64,000 bases of DNA from Gemmatimonadaceae bacterium (GTDB lineage: Bacteria; Gemmatimonadota; Gemmatimonadetes; Gemmatimonadales; Gemmatimonadaceae). How positions within the stretch are numbered: position 1 is the first letter of the stretch; every line of letters begins with the position of its first letter. The notes beneath the pieces are model-generated. The model had not been told where the DNA came from, searched no databases, and was given only the letters and a program-made list of their open reading frames with translations. The position numbers and the translations under genes are program-made. Below, piece after piece: positions 17,498-26,044 of the stretch. The stretch is from positions 1 through 64,000 of the forward strand of contig DASUHB010000040.1 in assembly GCA_036273715.1 (NCBI GenBank), given 5' to 3'.

Positions 17498-18934
17498 TTA
17501 CTTGTGCCAGATGTCCAGGTAGCCGGTTGTGGCGTGGTCGTTCGCATTGCCTTCCGGCAACGCGATCCGGCCATCGACCACGATCGGCGAATTCCAGTGG
17601 CCTGACTCGCAGGCGAGCGTCGTGATTAAGTTCCCCGAGGATGGCTCGTACACCCGCAGCCCGCCGTGCGGGTCGTACACATACAGCAGGCCGCCGGCGA
17701 CGACCGGCGTGGTGCCGGCGTTCTTGTTCTGCCACGCCGGCACGAGTTTCTTGTCGCGAAATCTCCAGGCCGCGGTGCCGCCGTTGTCGGCGGCGAAGAG
17801 CCACGTTTCGTTAGGCGTGTGCATTACCGTGAGCGCCGTGAAAAGCCGCCCGCCCGACGGGGTCGACACGCTCTGCAGCTCGCCGCCCTTGTGCGGCGTC
17901 GCACCCCGCATCACCGTCGTGTCCAGCAGCTTGATCGTCCCGTCCTTGCCGCCCTGCGCCACGAATCCGTCGCCTAACAGTGCCGGCGACGTCGAGCCGA
18001 CGTCGGTGTCGGTCTCGTCGAGCGACTGCGTGTTCTCCGGCGTGTAGTTGCCCAGTATCCTGGTCGCCGAAGAATCGAGACGGATGGTGGCGTCGCCCCA
18101 GAACCGGTGACCGTCCCAGCGGCCGTTGCCGGTCGCGACGTAGATGTCGCCGGTCGTCGAATCGATCACGGCGCCGGTCCGGCCCCAGATCGCCGAGCCG
18201 CTCTCCGGACACGTGGTCGGATCGATCATGGCAGTGGAATCGCTGCAGAGCGAGTTCCACGTGTGGAGCAGTGCGCCGTTGGACGCATCGAGGATCGAGA
18301 CGTGTCCCTGGTAGGGCGGCGCATCGCCGATGTATCCGCCGGTGGTCGCGATCACGTGGCCGTGAAAATAGTTGAGCGATGACGCGATCTTTTCGCGGTG
18401 CGCGAGCTTCGTGATGGCGGTGCTCCAGAGCGCGTGACCGTCGGACACGGCGAGCTTCTGGATGCGTCCGTCGGGCGTGGCGGCGTAAATGAATTGGCGA
18501 TCCGGGTCCGCCGCCGGCGTCGCGTTGGTGATCTGCCTAGAGCCGGCCCACGACTCATAGTTAGGCGGCGTGTACGTCCACAGCACGGTGCCGGCCGCCG
18601 CATCCACGGCGATGGTCTTGCCGTACGTCGTGGTGACGAAGAACGCATCGTGCGACGCGCCGCCGATCTCGATGCCGTGCAGGTAGATGGCCGCCGCGTC
18701 GACCGTGCCCGCGATGGGCACGCGCGTCTCGGTGAGGCCGGTGACGTTGCGTGCATCGAAGCCCGTGGAGGCGGACGAGCTGCCGGAGCCGGAGACGTCC
18801 CAGCCGAACCGCGGCCAGTCGTTGCCTAACGCAATGGCGGCGCGCTGCGGCGCGGGACGCGTCGCGGCGATGAAGGCCGCCCACCCGGTGAAGACTGCCC
18901 CTGCCGCCAAGCCCGTTTGCAACATGCGTCGCAT
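17498..18934 (-). CDS. Exported PQQ/BamB-like beta-propeller protein
   Basis: 478 residues from ATG 18934, chosen because GGAGA lies eight bases upstream and a signal/anchor segment follows (MRRMLQTGLAAGAVFTG). The frame stays open to 19027. The mature part has PQQ-propeller type repeats: TYGKTIAVDAAAGTVLWTY, YAATPDGRIQKL, GHVSILDASNGALL, STTGDIYVATGNG, GLLYVYDPHGGLRVYEPSSGNL. There is no dehydrogenase-specific active-site Asp pattern or heme motif that I can identify, so it is more likely a scaffold or binding propeller than a quinoprotein dehydrogenase. It is convergent with the esterase and stands alone on the minus strand. Confidence 0.8.
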   Translation of the reverse strand: MRRMLQTGLAAGAVFTGWAAFIAATRPAPQRAAIALGNDWPRFGWDVSGSGSSSASTGFDARNVTGLTETRVPIAGTVDAAAIYLHGIEIGGASHDAFFVTTTYGKTIAVDAAAGTVLWTYTPPNYESWAGSRQITNATPAADPDRQFIYAATPDGRIQKLAVSDGHALWSTAITKLAHREKIASSLNYFHGHVIATTGGYIGDAPPYQGHVSILDASNGALLHTWNSLCSDSTAMIDPTTCPESGSAIWGRTGAVIDSTTGDIYVATGNGRWDGHRFWGDATIRLDSSATRILGNYTPENTQSLDETDTDVGSTSPALLGDGFVAQGGKDGTIKLLDTTVMRGATPHKGGELQSVSTPSGGRLFTALTVMHTPNETWLFAADNGGTAAWRFRDKKLVPAWQNKNAGTTPVVAGGLLYVYDPHGGLRVYEPSSGNLITTLACESGHWNSPIVVDGRIALPEGNANDHATTGYLDIWHK

Positions 18935-19066
18935 TCGTGAGGTCTCCCGTGTGCGTGGATGCCGGCGCCACTCCGGCATCGTTCCACTCAAGGTGGACCG
19001 TACACCGCGTTCCGTCCAGACGCGCATTCGCAGGTGAGCGCCGCGAGCCCGCGCTAGCAGTGCGCC

Positions 19067-19804
19067 TTATGCCCCGCGGGTCAGGAACAGCAGCCCGGCC
19101 GCGACGAGAGTGATCTCGATCAACAGCACGAACACCCGCTCCGGCAGCACATCGACAACGCGCTTTCCGACCCATGAGCCGAGGATCATGATCGGTCCGA
19201 GCGCGACTCCAGCAATGGTTGCCGTCGGAGTGAGCAGCGCGCCCTGCCCGTATGCGCCGAGCTTCACGACGTGCATGACCACTGTCGACATTGCTTCGGT
19301 GCCGATGTAGGCGCCTTTGACCAACCCGAACGCGAGAAAGAACGGCGCCATGATCGGCCCGACACTGCCCAGCAGCGCGGAAAGGAAACTGGCGCCGGCG
19401 CCGATGGCGGCGAAGCTTCTGATCGGCGGCCGCCGCGGTGGTCCCGGATGCAACCGGCGCCACACCACCACGAGAATCAGAAACGCGCCGAGCAGTCTCG
19501 TGAGCGGCTGCAGCGGCGCGCGCGCGAACAACAACCCACCGGCGAACGCGAAGGGCACCGCACCGATTGCGAACCAACCGACCACCCGCCAGTCGACCAG
19601 GCGTCGATTGAACCACACGCGGCTTCCGTTGCCAATGAGCTGCGCCACCGTGAGGATAGGGATTGCTTCGCGCGTGCCGAAGACGGCGATGAGCACGGGC
19701 AACAACACGGCCGCGCCGCCGAATCCGGTCACGGCGGCCAGCGTGGCGGCCACGAAGGCAACCGCGGCAAGCAGCAGCGCGACCGCAGGCTGCGACGCGT
19801 GCAT
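19067..19804 (-). CDS. TSUP (TauE/SafE) family membrane permease, copy 1
   Basis: 245-residue polytopic membrane protein of the sulfite exporter TauE/SafE family, which moves sulfur-containing organic anions. About eight hydrophobic segments are seen. The two half-repeats start with VTGFGGAAVLLPVLIAVFG and LLGSVGPIMAPFFLAFG, typical of TSUP. The substrate is not predictable. A second, only distantly similar member lies at 61970-62704. No Shine-Dalgarno is obvious before the ATG at 19804. Confidence 0.85.
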   Translation of the reverse strand: MHASQPAVALLLAAVAFVAATLAAVTGFGGAAVLLPVLIAVFGTREAIPILTVAQLIGNGSRVWFNRRLVDWRVVGWFAIGAVPFAFAGGLLFARAPLQPLTRLLGAFLILVVVWRRLHPGPPRRPPIRSFAAIGAGASFLSALLGSVGPIMAPFFLAFGLVKGAYIGTEAMSTVVMHVVKLGAYGQGALLTPTATIAGVALGPIMILGSWVGKRVVDVLPERVFVLLIEITLVAAGLLFLTRGA

Positions 19805-19896
19805 CAGTAGCGCGCGCGCAACGACCCGGCGCGCATCCAGCGCACCGGGTCGTTTGCACGCTTCAGCGGACGAAGCGTGGCGTTAGGCACCCGCGA

Positions 19897-21918
19897 TTAC
19901 ATCCCGCCGCCCGCCAGATCCCGCACCGCCGACGCCAGGGTGTGCACCTTAGCGGCGTCCGACGAGCCGTTCGCATCGCCCTCGATCTGCGACGCGAGCT
20001 GCGTCAACGCCGTTTTCCTCGAGTCCCCCGACGCCTGCTCGGCGCTGCCTAACGACTGGCGAACGGACTTGAGCTGGTCCGCCGACAGGCCGTTCGACCG
20101 CTCGAGCTGGTCGACGTACGCGCGCGCCAGCGCGAAGCTGGGCGGCCACGTGTACTTGGGCTGACCCTGCACGTTGAGATACGTCAGGTGCACCGACTTC
20201 GCCGCATCGATTTCGTTCTGCGTGAGCAGCGGGCTGGGCGTCAACTCGAGGACGTCGAGACCGCGCGCGATTTCCGAGCTCACGATCACGCCGTTGTACC
20301 AGTACGCCGACCACGTGCCGCCGTCTTCCATCCGCGTGCCGTTGATCGGCCCGCGGTCGAAGAACGCGATCTCCCTGGGATGCGCGGCATCGGTGAAGTC
20401 GAACACCGAAATTCCGCCCTGGTACCAGGACTGCACCATCACATCGCGGCCCGGGATCGGAATGAGCGAGCCGTTGTGCGCGACGCAATTCTCGAACGAC
20501 GTCTGCGGCGCGGACATCTTGTAGTAGCTCTGGAAGTGCAGCGCGTTCCCTTCGATCGAGAAAATCGCGTCGCCGCCCCACTGCTTGGGATCGGTCGCAC
20601 GGCACTTGGGCTGGCCGCCGCCGCCCCATTCATCGGAGAACAACAGCTTGGTGCCGTCGTTGTTGAACGTCGCCGAGTGCCAGTAGGAGAAGTTGGAGTC
20701 GGACGCGGCGTAGAGACGCACGGGATGCTCGGGGTCGTGGATGTCGAGCAGCATCCCGTAGCCTTCACACGCGCCGCCGGCGAATCCGATGGCCGGATAC
20801 ACCGTGATGTCATGGCATTGCGTTGGGCCGGGACGCGGACCGCTGCCCGCGTTCGCTCCGAACATCTTCGCGATCAGACCCGGCAGCGCTTCGCGCAACG
20901 CGGCGCTGTCGGCAGCGGTTGGTGCGCCTGTCCCGCCGCGCGCCTTGACGACGCTGTCCAGCATCGGATTCACGAACCGGGGCGGCATGACCATCTCTTC
21001 GCCCAGGACCGGAATGTTCACGATGAAGGCTCCCTTGGCGCGCGCTTCCTCGATCGCCGCTTTGTCCGCGGGCGCCTCGCCGTGATGCTGCGGGGCGACG
21101 AGATCGTTGAAGATGCGCGGCGAGCTCACGATGGCCGCCTGCTCCGGATTGGCCAACGGAACCTTGATGACCTCGATCCGGAACAGCGCCGAGTTCGGGT
21201 CGTCGGTCGGCTTCAAGCGCGAGCAGCCGGCGAGCTCGTTAGGCGAGCGGACGCCGGCCGATCCGGAGATGTACACGTAGACGTCGGCCGTGTCCTTGGG
21301 ATCCACCAGCACCGTGTGCGTGTGCGACCCGCGGCACGTCTGCACGTTGGCGATGTACTTCGGATTCGAGATGTCGCTGATGTCGAAAATGCGAAGACCG
21401 CGGACGCGCTCCGTGCTCACCGTGTCCTTCACGCCCTCGCCGCCGCAGTCGAGCCGTCCGCCCTGACCTTCGGCCGACACGAACAACAGGTTGCGGTACA
21501 CCGACACGTCGCTTTGCGACGCCGGGCAGAAATAACCCTTCGTGAGCACAGGGTGGGCGGGATCCGTGATGTCCCACACCTGGAACCCGTTGTAATTGCC
21601 CTGGATCGCGTAGTGGCCCGTGAACGCCAGGTCACTGTTCGTGCTGTGCAGGAACTGACCGGTCGGCGGTGTCGTAGATACGAGCTTCATGTTCCAAGTC
21701 GCGACACCCGCGTCGTACAGTCCCGGCTTGAGGCCGACACGCGGATCTGGATTTGGCGGACCGGCGTCCTTGGAGCGGCTTATGGACACCGGCGCGGACG
21801 AGCTGGACGCCATTTGGGACGTCGATGACGCGCACGCCATGACCGACAGTAGCGCGACGCCTGTCGCCAGTGTCGTCGATGACGGCATCACTCGGCGCGC
21901 TTGACGCACGAATCGCAT
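19897..21918 (-). CDS. LVIVD-repeat-like propeller lipoprotein
   Basis: 673-residue lipoprotein; lipobox LLSVMA-C29. The repeated pattern 'FQVWDITDPAHPVL', 'LRIFDISDISNPKYI', 'LLDIHDPEHPVRLY' and 'ISVFDFTDAAHPREI' marks a beta-propeller of LVIVD type, seen in many bacterial surface proteins of unknown role. Cysteines are more frequent than usual (for example YFCPAS, LDCGG, ENCVAHNG), suggesting disulfides in the periplasm. The C-terminal 90 residues are helical (EQASGDSRKTALTQLAS). The ATG at 21918 follows GAGG seven bases upstream. A related single-domain propeller is encoded at 38211-39494. Confidence 0.78.
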   Translation of the reverse strand: MRFVRQARRVMPSSTTLATGVALLSVMACASSTSQMASSSSAPVSISRSKDAGPPNPDPRVGLKPGLYDAGVATWNMKLVSTTPPTGQFLHSTNSDLAFTGHYAIQGNYNGFQVWDITDPAHPVLTKGYFCPASQSDVSVYRNLLFVSAEGQGGRLDCGGEGVKDTVSTERVRGLRIFDISDISNPKYIANVQTCRGSHTHTVLVDPKDTADVYVYISGSAGVRSPNELAGCSRLKPTDDPNSALFRIEVIKVPLANPEQAAIVSSPRIFNDLVAPQHHGEAPADKAAIEEARAKGAFIVNIPVLGEEMVMPPRFVNPMLDSVVKARGGTGAPTAADSAALREALPGLIAKMFGANAGSGPRPGPTQCHDITVYPAIGFAGGACEGYGMLLDIHDPEHPVRLYAASDSNFSYWHSATFNNDGTKLLFSDEWGGGGQPKCRATDPKQWGGDAIFSIEGNALHFQSYYKMSAPQTSFENCVAHNGSLIPIPGRDVMVQSWYQGGISVFDFTDAAHPREIAFFDRGPINGTRMEDGGTWSAYWYNGVIVSSEIARGLDVLELTPSPLLTQNEIDAAKSVHLTYLNVQGQPKYTWPPSFALARAYVDQLERSNGLSADQLKSVRQSLGSAEQASGDSRKTALTQLASQIEGDANGSSDAAKVHTLASAVRDLAGGGM

Positions 21919-22383
21919 AGGGGATCCTCGGGGAGAGATGTTTGTGTGAGTCTGCCGAACTTAGCGTTTCGCCGTCCGAATGCCAGGAGTCCCGCCACGT
22001 TCTGACAGCTGGCAAGCGAACTGATCAGTTGTAAGGGCGGACAGAGCGCGGGCAGGGACGGACACAGACGGATAAACCAACACGCGATTTAGTATCACCT
22101 CGCTAATATGTTCCGCCTCGAGGTCGCCTGCGACGGCTCTCGGAGAGTTTTTGCCTACTTTGTAGGCAGAAACTCTCAGATGCGTCGGACAATGGGCTCG
22201 GCGCGATCGCCGCCCGCGTGGTTGCCGGCAGCCAGAATCCGTCGAGCGCACCGCGCCGCTGCCGCCCGGTGGCATCCTCTCTGCGCATCACGCATCGCTC
22301 GAAGTCCGCGACGCAAGCGCGCGTATGACGAGCACGGTGGAGGAACTCTGATGCCACCCTGCCGACTGACACAGGAGGAATCA
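21919..22383. promoter_or_regulatory. Divergent intergenic region with a palindrome and a hairpin
   Basis: This 465-bp gap separates the minus-strand LVIVD lipoprotein from the plus-strand small gene at 22384. It contains a perfect 12-bp palindrome AACTGATCAGTT (22019-22030), a plausible operator about 100 bp upstream of the LVIVD start. It also contains an AT-rich patch (TTTAGTATCACC...TAATAT, about 22087-22109) that could hold a plus-strand -10 box, and the hairpin at 22143-22177. The remainder (22180-22370) is GC-rich with no convincing gene; an open frame upstream of 22384 lacks support. Confidence 0.4.
22143..22177 (+). ncRNA. Hairpin repeat, copy 1 (16-bp stem, UUU loop)
   Basis: The arms GAGAGTTTTTGCCTAC and GTAGGCAGAAACTCTC pair completely, with one G-U pair, around a TTT loop. 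The 19 bases from GAGTTTTTGCC through the loop recur exactly at 32269-32287. The other arm of that copy differs, but nearly all differences preserve pairing in plus-strand RNA. This is either a structured leader or small RNA element, or a DNA-level repeat. It is not followed by a run of T, so it is not a standard terminator. Confidence 0.5.
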
Positions 22384-22704
22384 ATGTCCAACCGCGACGT
22401 GAACCCCACGCAGGGATTCGGCGCCACCAACGATCAGCTCGATCTGAACGCCGAGGAACGCTACTGGCGCGACCACTGGCTCGCGCGGCCGTATGCGCTC
22501 GCCGATCAAACGTTTGAGTATTACTGGCCAGCCTATCGCTACGGCGCCGAGTGCACGGTGCGGTATCACGGACATCGGTGGGGCGACATCGAGGACGACG
22601 CGCGCGCCGGGTGGGAACGGGAAGAACACCGCGGCGGCGGCACCTGGGATCACGTCAAGGACGCGGTGCGCGATGCCTGGGAGCGGATCGCCCTCCGCCG
22701 TTAG
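22384..22704 (+). CDS. Small conserved-type hypothetical protein
   Basis: 106 residues. The start is well supported by AGGAGG six bases before ATG 22384. The sequence is rich in aromatic and charged residues, with a central TFEYYWPAYRYGAECT block and a C-terminal WDHVKDAVRDAWERI amphipathic helix. It resembles small soluble proteins of unknown function found next to stress-related genes in many soil bacteria; I cannot name a family with certainty. The stop TAG lies inside the over-represented GTTAGGC motif. The UdgX gene overlaps its last 32 bases in another frame, so the two are probably co-transcribed. Confidence 0.75.
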   Translation: MSNRDVNPTQGFGATNDQLDLNAEERYWRDHWLARPYALADQTFEYYWPAYRYGAECTVRYHGHRWGDIEDDARAGWEREEHRGGGTWDHVKDAVRDAWERIALRR

Positions 22705-23347
22705 GCATGCGGCGTCCGCCGCCGCTTTCATTCCGCCGCGCCCGACGCTCGCCCGGCTGCGCACGGCGGCCGCGCGATGCCGTGGCTGCGACCTGTGGAC
22801 CTGCGGGCGCACCGTCTTCGGCGAAGGGCCGCGCAGGGCCGCGGTGATGCTGGTGGGCGAGCAGCCGGGCGACCAGGAGGAAAAGGCGGGTCACCCGTTC
22901 GTCGGGCCGTCCGGCCGCGTGCTCGACGCGGCGCTCGAGGCGGCGGGCATCGACCGCGACACCGTGTACGTGACCAACGCGGTCAAGCACTTCAAGTACG
23001 AGCGCGGCGAGAAAAGCGCGCGGCGCATCCACAAGAAGCCGCGCGACAGCGAGATGCGCGCCTGCCGGCCGTGGCTGCTCGAGGAAATTCGCCTGACGAA
23101 GCCGCGCGTTATCGTCCTGTTGGGCGCCACGGCGGCGCGCTCACTGCTCGGCACGCAGTTTCGCGTCACCAAACATCGCGGCACGCCGGTCCCATCCGAA
23201 TACGCGGACGCGGTCGTGGCGACCGTGCATCCCTCGGCCGTGCTGCGCGCGCCGCCTAACGAGCGCGCACGCGCGGAGCGCGAGTTCTTTGCCGACATGC
23301 GCGCCGTGGCGAACGTCATCGGCGCGTCCAACGGACGGTCTCGTTAG
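22673..23347 (+). CDS. udgX: UdgX-type uracil-DNA glycosylase
   Basis: Predicted to excise uracil from DNA. UdgX enzymes of the family 4-like UDG group keep the abasic site through a covalent His-DNA link. From ATG 22673 it has 224 residues. The N-terminal cysteines (CRGCDLW) begin the [4Fe-4S] ligand set. Motif GEQPGDQEEKAGHPFVGPSG forms the uracil pocket. The diagnostic RRIHKKP loop carries H120, equivalent to the cross-linking His of the KRRIH loop. HPSAVLRAP is the C-terminal motif. The start is uncertain: ATG 22673 overlaps the upstream gene by 32 bases but is the only ATG close to the conserved domain. Its TAG overlaps, on the opposite strand, the TAA of the PhoD gene. Confidence 0.88.
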   Translation: MPGSGSPSAVRHAASAAAFIPPRPTLARLRTAAARCRGCDLWTCGRTVFGEGPRRAAVMLVGEQPGDQEEKAGHPFVGPSGRVLDAALEAAGIDRDTVYVTNAVKHFKYERGEKSARRIHKKPRDSEMRACRPWLLEEIRLTKPRVIVLLGATAARSLLGTQFRVTKHRGTPVPSEYADAVVATVHPSAVLRAPPNERARAEREFFADMRAVANVIGASNGRSR

Positions 23348-25413
23348 GCGAAGAGCGGCGGGACGCCGGCGAGATCCTGCCGCACGAGCTGCGGCGTGTC
23401 GCCGGCGCGCCATTGGGGAACGTGGTGCGCCACCCGGTAGAGCACGGGGCCGCCATCATCGGTGGGCGCGCGCTCGATGGGACGCGGCACGCACACGAAC
23501 ACGACGTCCAGCGCGTCCGCAGTCGCACGCACCGTCGCGTACCCGTGGCCGGCGAGATCGACGAACGACAGATGCGGCGCCACGTCCGGGTTGCTCGCCG
23601 CGAGCGCGTGCGGAATGTCCCCGCCCTCCCGCAGCACGAGACATGTTTTCACGCCGTGCCGCAGCGCGGCGTTGATGGTCGCGGTGGATCCATCCGGCGT
23701 GTTCTGCAAATACAGCCCGCGATATGGATGGTTCTCGGGAATGACGTATTTCGCCGCTTCCGCCAGCCCAGGCGCTGAGATCGATCCCGTGATGAACTCC
23801 ACACCGACCGGCTGGAACTTCTCGGGCGGCAGATGCGTGGACATGCGACCGGCCGTGAAGGCGTGCCGGTCGCCGGCAAGCGATACGAATCCCGAAATGC
23901 CGTTCGACTTCACCGCGTCGAGAATCGCGTTGCGCTCGGTGCGGTACGCGGACCAGTCGTCCTGCGTGATCACCCCGTATCCCGCCGCGGTCCACCGGGC
24001 GCCATTCGCGGGCGGCAGGTGCTGCAGATCGGTGCGCCAGTCGAGCGAGCCGATCGAATTGCCCCAGATCTTCCACGGCGCCTGCGATACGCGCAGATGC
24101 TCGAGGAACCACGCACGCTGCCGCATGCCGAGGATCGTACCGGGCGGCGAAGCGCGTCGCGGGTTCGGCAGCGAGGTCCCGCCGACGTCGATCGCCGCCG
24201 GCGGCGTGCCCTCGTTCGCGTCGCGGCCCGCGTCGAGCACCGTCAACGCGTCCTCGGACTCGAAGAACGGAACGGCATGCTGGCGGAACGGCGCCCACTC
24301 GGGCCGGTCGGTCAGCGGCTCCGACCGGTACGACCGGTTGTCGGTCAGCACGAGCTCGACGTGCGCGCCCAACTTGAACGTCCGGTACAGCGTGAGCGCG
24401 CCGATCGCCGCGAGGTTCGCCGGGTCCTCGCCCAAACCGTGCGAGTCGAACCGACCTAACGGAGCGTCGCGCACCACCGGCGCCGTGAACGTGTTCATGC
24501 CGCCCGGGCCGGACTTCACCACGCGCGCGGGCTGGTAGTCCCACCACGCCTCGGCGGCGGCCACCTTCCGCGTCTGCGCGGGCACGACGCCATGGCCGAA
24601 ATTCTCCTGGCTCTGCCATCCCTTCCACGAAAACTCGTGGTTGTCCCACATGCAGATGAACGGCCACCGTGCACGCGCATCCTGCAGATCGGGATCGGCG
24701 AGATATGCGCGATACAACGCACGATATCCATGCACAGTCGTCGGCACGTGAAAGTCGGCGTGCTTTTCGCCTTCAGGATAGCGCACGATGTCGCGGATGC
24801 GACGGTCGTACATGCCCTGCGGACGATCCTCGGGATACCAGACGATCTCGTACACGAAATCGCCCAGGTGCAGCACGAAGCTCAGCCGATCGTCGAGCGC
24901 GCTGCGTGCGTCGTCCCAGATCATGCGCCGATACGCGTTGCACGATCCCTGTTGCACGTTCTGGCACGACGCGAACGCGAAGTTGAGCGGCTTCGTGTCG
25001 TGCTCGTCGGGCGCCGTGAGCGTGCGGCCCACACGACTCGCATTGCCGTGATCGTCGATGAACCGGTACCAGTACTCGCGGCGGGGCTTGAGGCCGGCGG
25101 CCAGCACGCGGCACGTCCAGTCCGCGTCCTCCGAGATCGCCACGATCGACTCGGCGACCACCGAACGGAAGGCGATGTCTTCGGCAACCTGCGCGGTTAG
25201 GCGCGATGCGATGTCGTCGCCCACCGGCGGGCGGCGGGTCCAGATCATCACGCTGTCGGGATACGGATCGCCGGATGCGACGCCTTGCGGAAACAGATCG
25301 CGGCGCTCCGGCCAGGACGGCTTCGCGAGGTGAGGAATGCGTGGCGCCCACGCCAGGGACGCGCCCAGCGCGACCGCCAACTTGAGCGCCTCGCGGCGGT
25401 TCATCGGTGTCAT
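23344..25413 (-). CDS. phoD: PhoD-type alkaline phosphatase
   Basis: Exported Ca/Fe-dependent phosphodiesterase/phosphomonoesterase for phosphorus scavenging. The 689 residues start with a basic, twin-Arg containing signal (MNRREALKLAVALGASLAWA); export by Tat is usual for the family. Then comes the PhoD N-terminal Ig-like domain (FPQGVASGDPYPDSVMIWTR, a classic PhoD motif) and the metallophosphatase domain: FASCQN, LHLGDFVYE, MWDNHEFSW and LAGDRHAF. ATG 25404 is an alternative start. It is convergent with udgX, and the two stop codons overlap within one GTTAGGC motif. Confidence 0.92.
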   Translation of the reverse strand: MTPMNRREALKLAVALGASLAWAPRIPHLAKPSWPERRDLFPQGVASGDPYPDSVMIWTRRPPVGDDIASRLTAQVAEDIAFRSVVAESIVAISEDADWTCRVLAAGLKPRREYWYRFIDDHGNASRVGRTLTAPDEHDTKPLNFAFASCQNVQQGSCNAYRRMIWDDARSALDDRLSFVLHLGDFVYEIVWYPEDRPQGMYDRRIRDIVRYPEGEKHADFHVPTTVHGYRALYRAYLADPDLQDARARWPFICMWDNHEFSWKGWQSQENFGHGVVPAQTRKVAAAEAWWDYQPARVVKSGPGGMNTFTAPVVRDAPLGRFDSHGLGEDPANLAAIGALTLYRTFKLGAHVELVLTDNRSYRSEPLTDRPEWAPFRQHAVPFFESEDALTVLDAGRDANEGTPPAAIDVGGTSLPNPRRASPPGTILGMRQRAWFLEHLRVSQAPWKIWGNSIGSLDWRTDLQHLPPANGARWTAAGYGVITQDDWSAYRTERNAILDAVKSNGISGFVSLAGDRHAFTAGRMSTHLPPEKFQPVGVEFITGSISAPGLAEAAKYVIPENHPYRGLYLQNTPDGSTATINAALRHGVKTCLVLREGGDIPHALAASNPDVAPHLSFVDLAGHGYATVRATADALDVVFVCVPRPIERAPTDDGGPVLYRVAHHVPQWRAGDTPQLVRQDLAGVPPLFA

Positions 25414-25541
25414 GGCTCAACGATAATCAGGGGTACGGTTGCGTCGCGCCTCTTGTGAGGCAGAATCCGGCGCGTGCAATTTCCGGTCGCCGGTTCGAAG
25501 GCGACCCTGAACAGACGTGACCATCTCACACAGGACCTCTC

Positions 25542-25967
25542 ATGCGCATGAACGGACTCGTTGCTGCGTTCGTGTTTCTGCCCTGCGCTCATCTCGCCGC
25601 GCAACAGGCGCCGGACCGACGGATCACCCAGAGCGGTCAGACCGTCACGATCTATTCGATCTCCTGGCCGACGCCGATCAGCAACGTGGTGGCCGACGTG
25701 GAGGTGTGCGCAAGCAGCAACGCACCCCCGAGTACCTTTGCATTCCCGTCGTGGTTCCAACTTCACCTTGCGGACGGCTCGGTGATCGGCTCGAGCGGCA
25801 CCGCAAAGCAGCCCAACCTCGAGATCACGCCGCTCAAGCCCAAGCAGTGCGCTCGCGGGTGGATCCAGTTCGCCATGGTCGTTGGCCAGAAGCCGGTTGC
25901 GATTCACTATCACGAGGCCGCGAAGGACAAGAAACCAATCGATTGGCCCGTGAAACAGGCGCGGTGA
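25542..25967 (+). CDS. Small secreted hypothetical protein
   Basis: 141 residues with a signal peptide (ends HLAAQQ). The mature domain looks all-beta (VTIYSISWPTPISNVVADVEVC, WFQLHLADGSVIG) with two cysteines (VEVCAS, KQCARGW) and a pattern 'L.P.QCARGWIQF...GQKPVAIHY'. This resembles the DUF4352-like immunoglobulin fold, but I do not claim membership. AGGA precedes the start; the second ATG at 25548 is possible. It lies alone, upstream of the kinase at 26045. Confidence 0.7.
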   Translation: MRMNGLVAAFVFLPCAHLAAQQAPDRRITQSGQTVTIYSISWPTPISNVVADVEVCASSNAPPSTFAFPSWFQLHLADGSVIGSSGTAKQPNLEITPLKPKQCARGWIQFAMVVGQKPVAIHYHEAAKDKKPIDWPVKQAR

Positions 25968-26044
25968 GCTCTTCGGTTGACGTTTGCTTGACCGTGCTCG
26001 CATGACCGGCTAAGTAGGAACTCCTCGCCACGGGACGTTTTGCT

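Noticed and set aside
22143-22177. Hairpin as a rho-independent terminator
   Set aside because: No T-run follows the stem on either strand, and its position is not downstream of a plus-strand gene.
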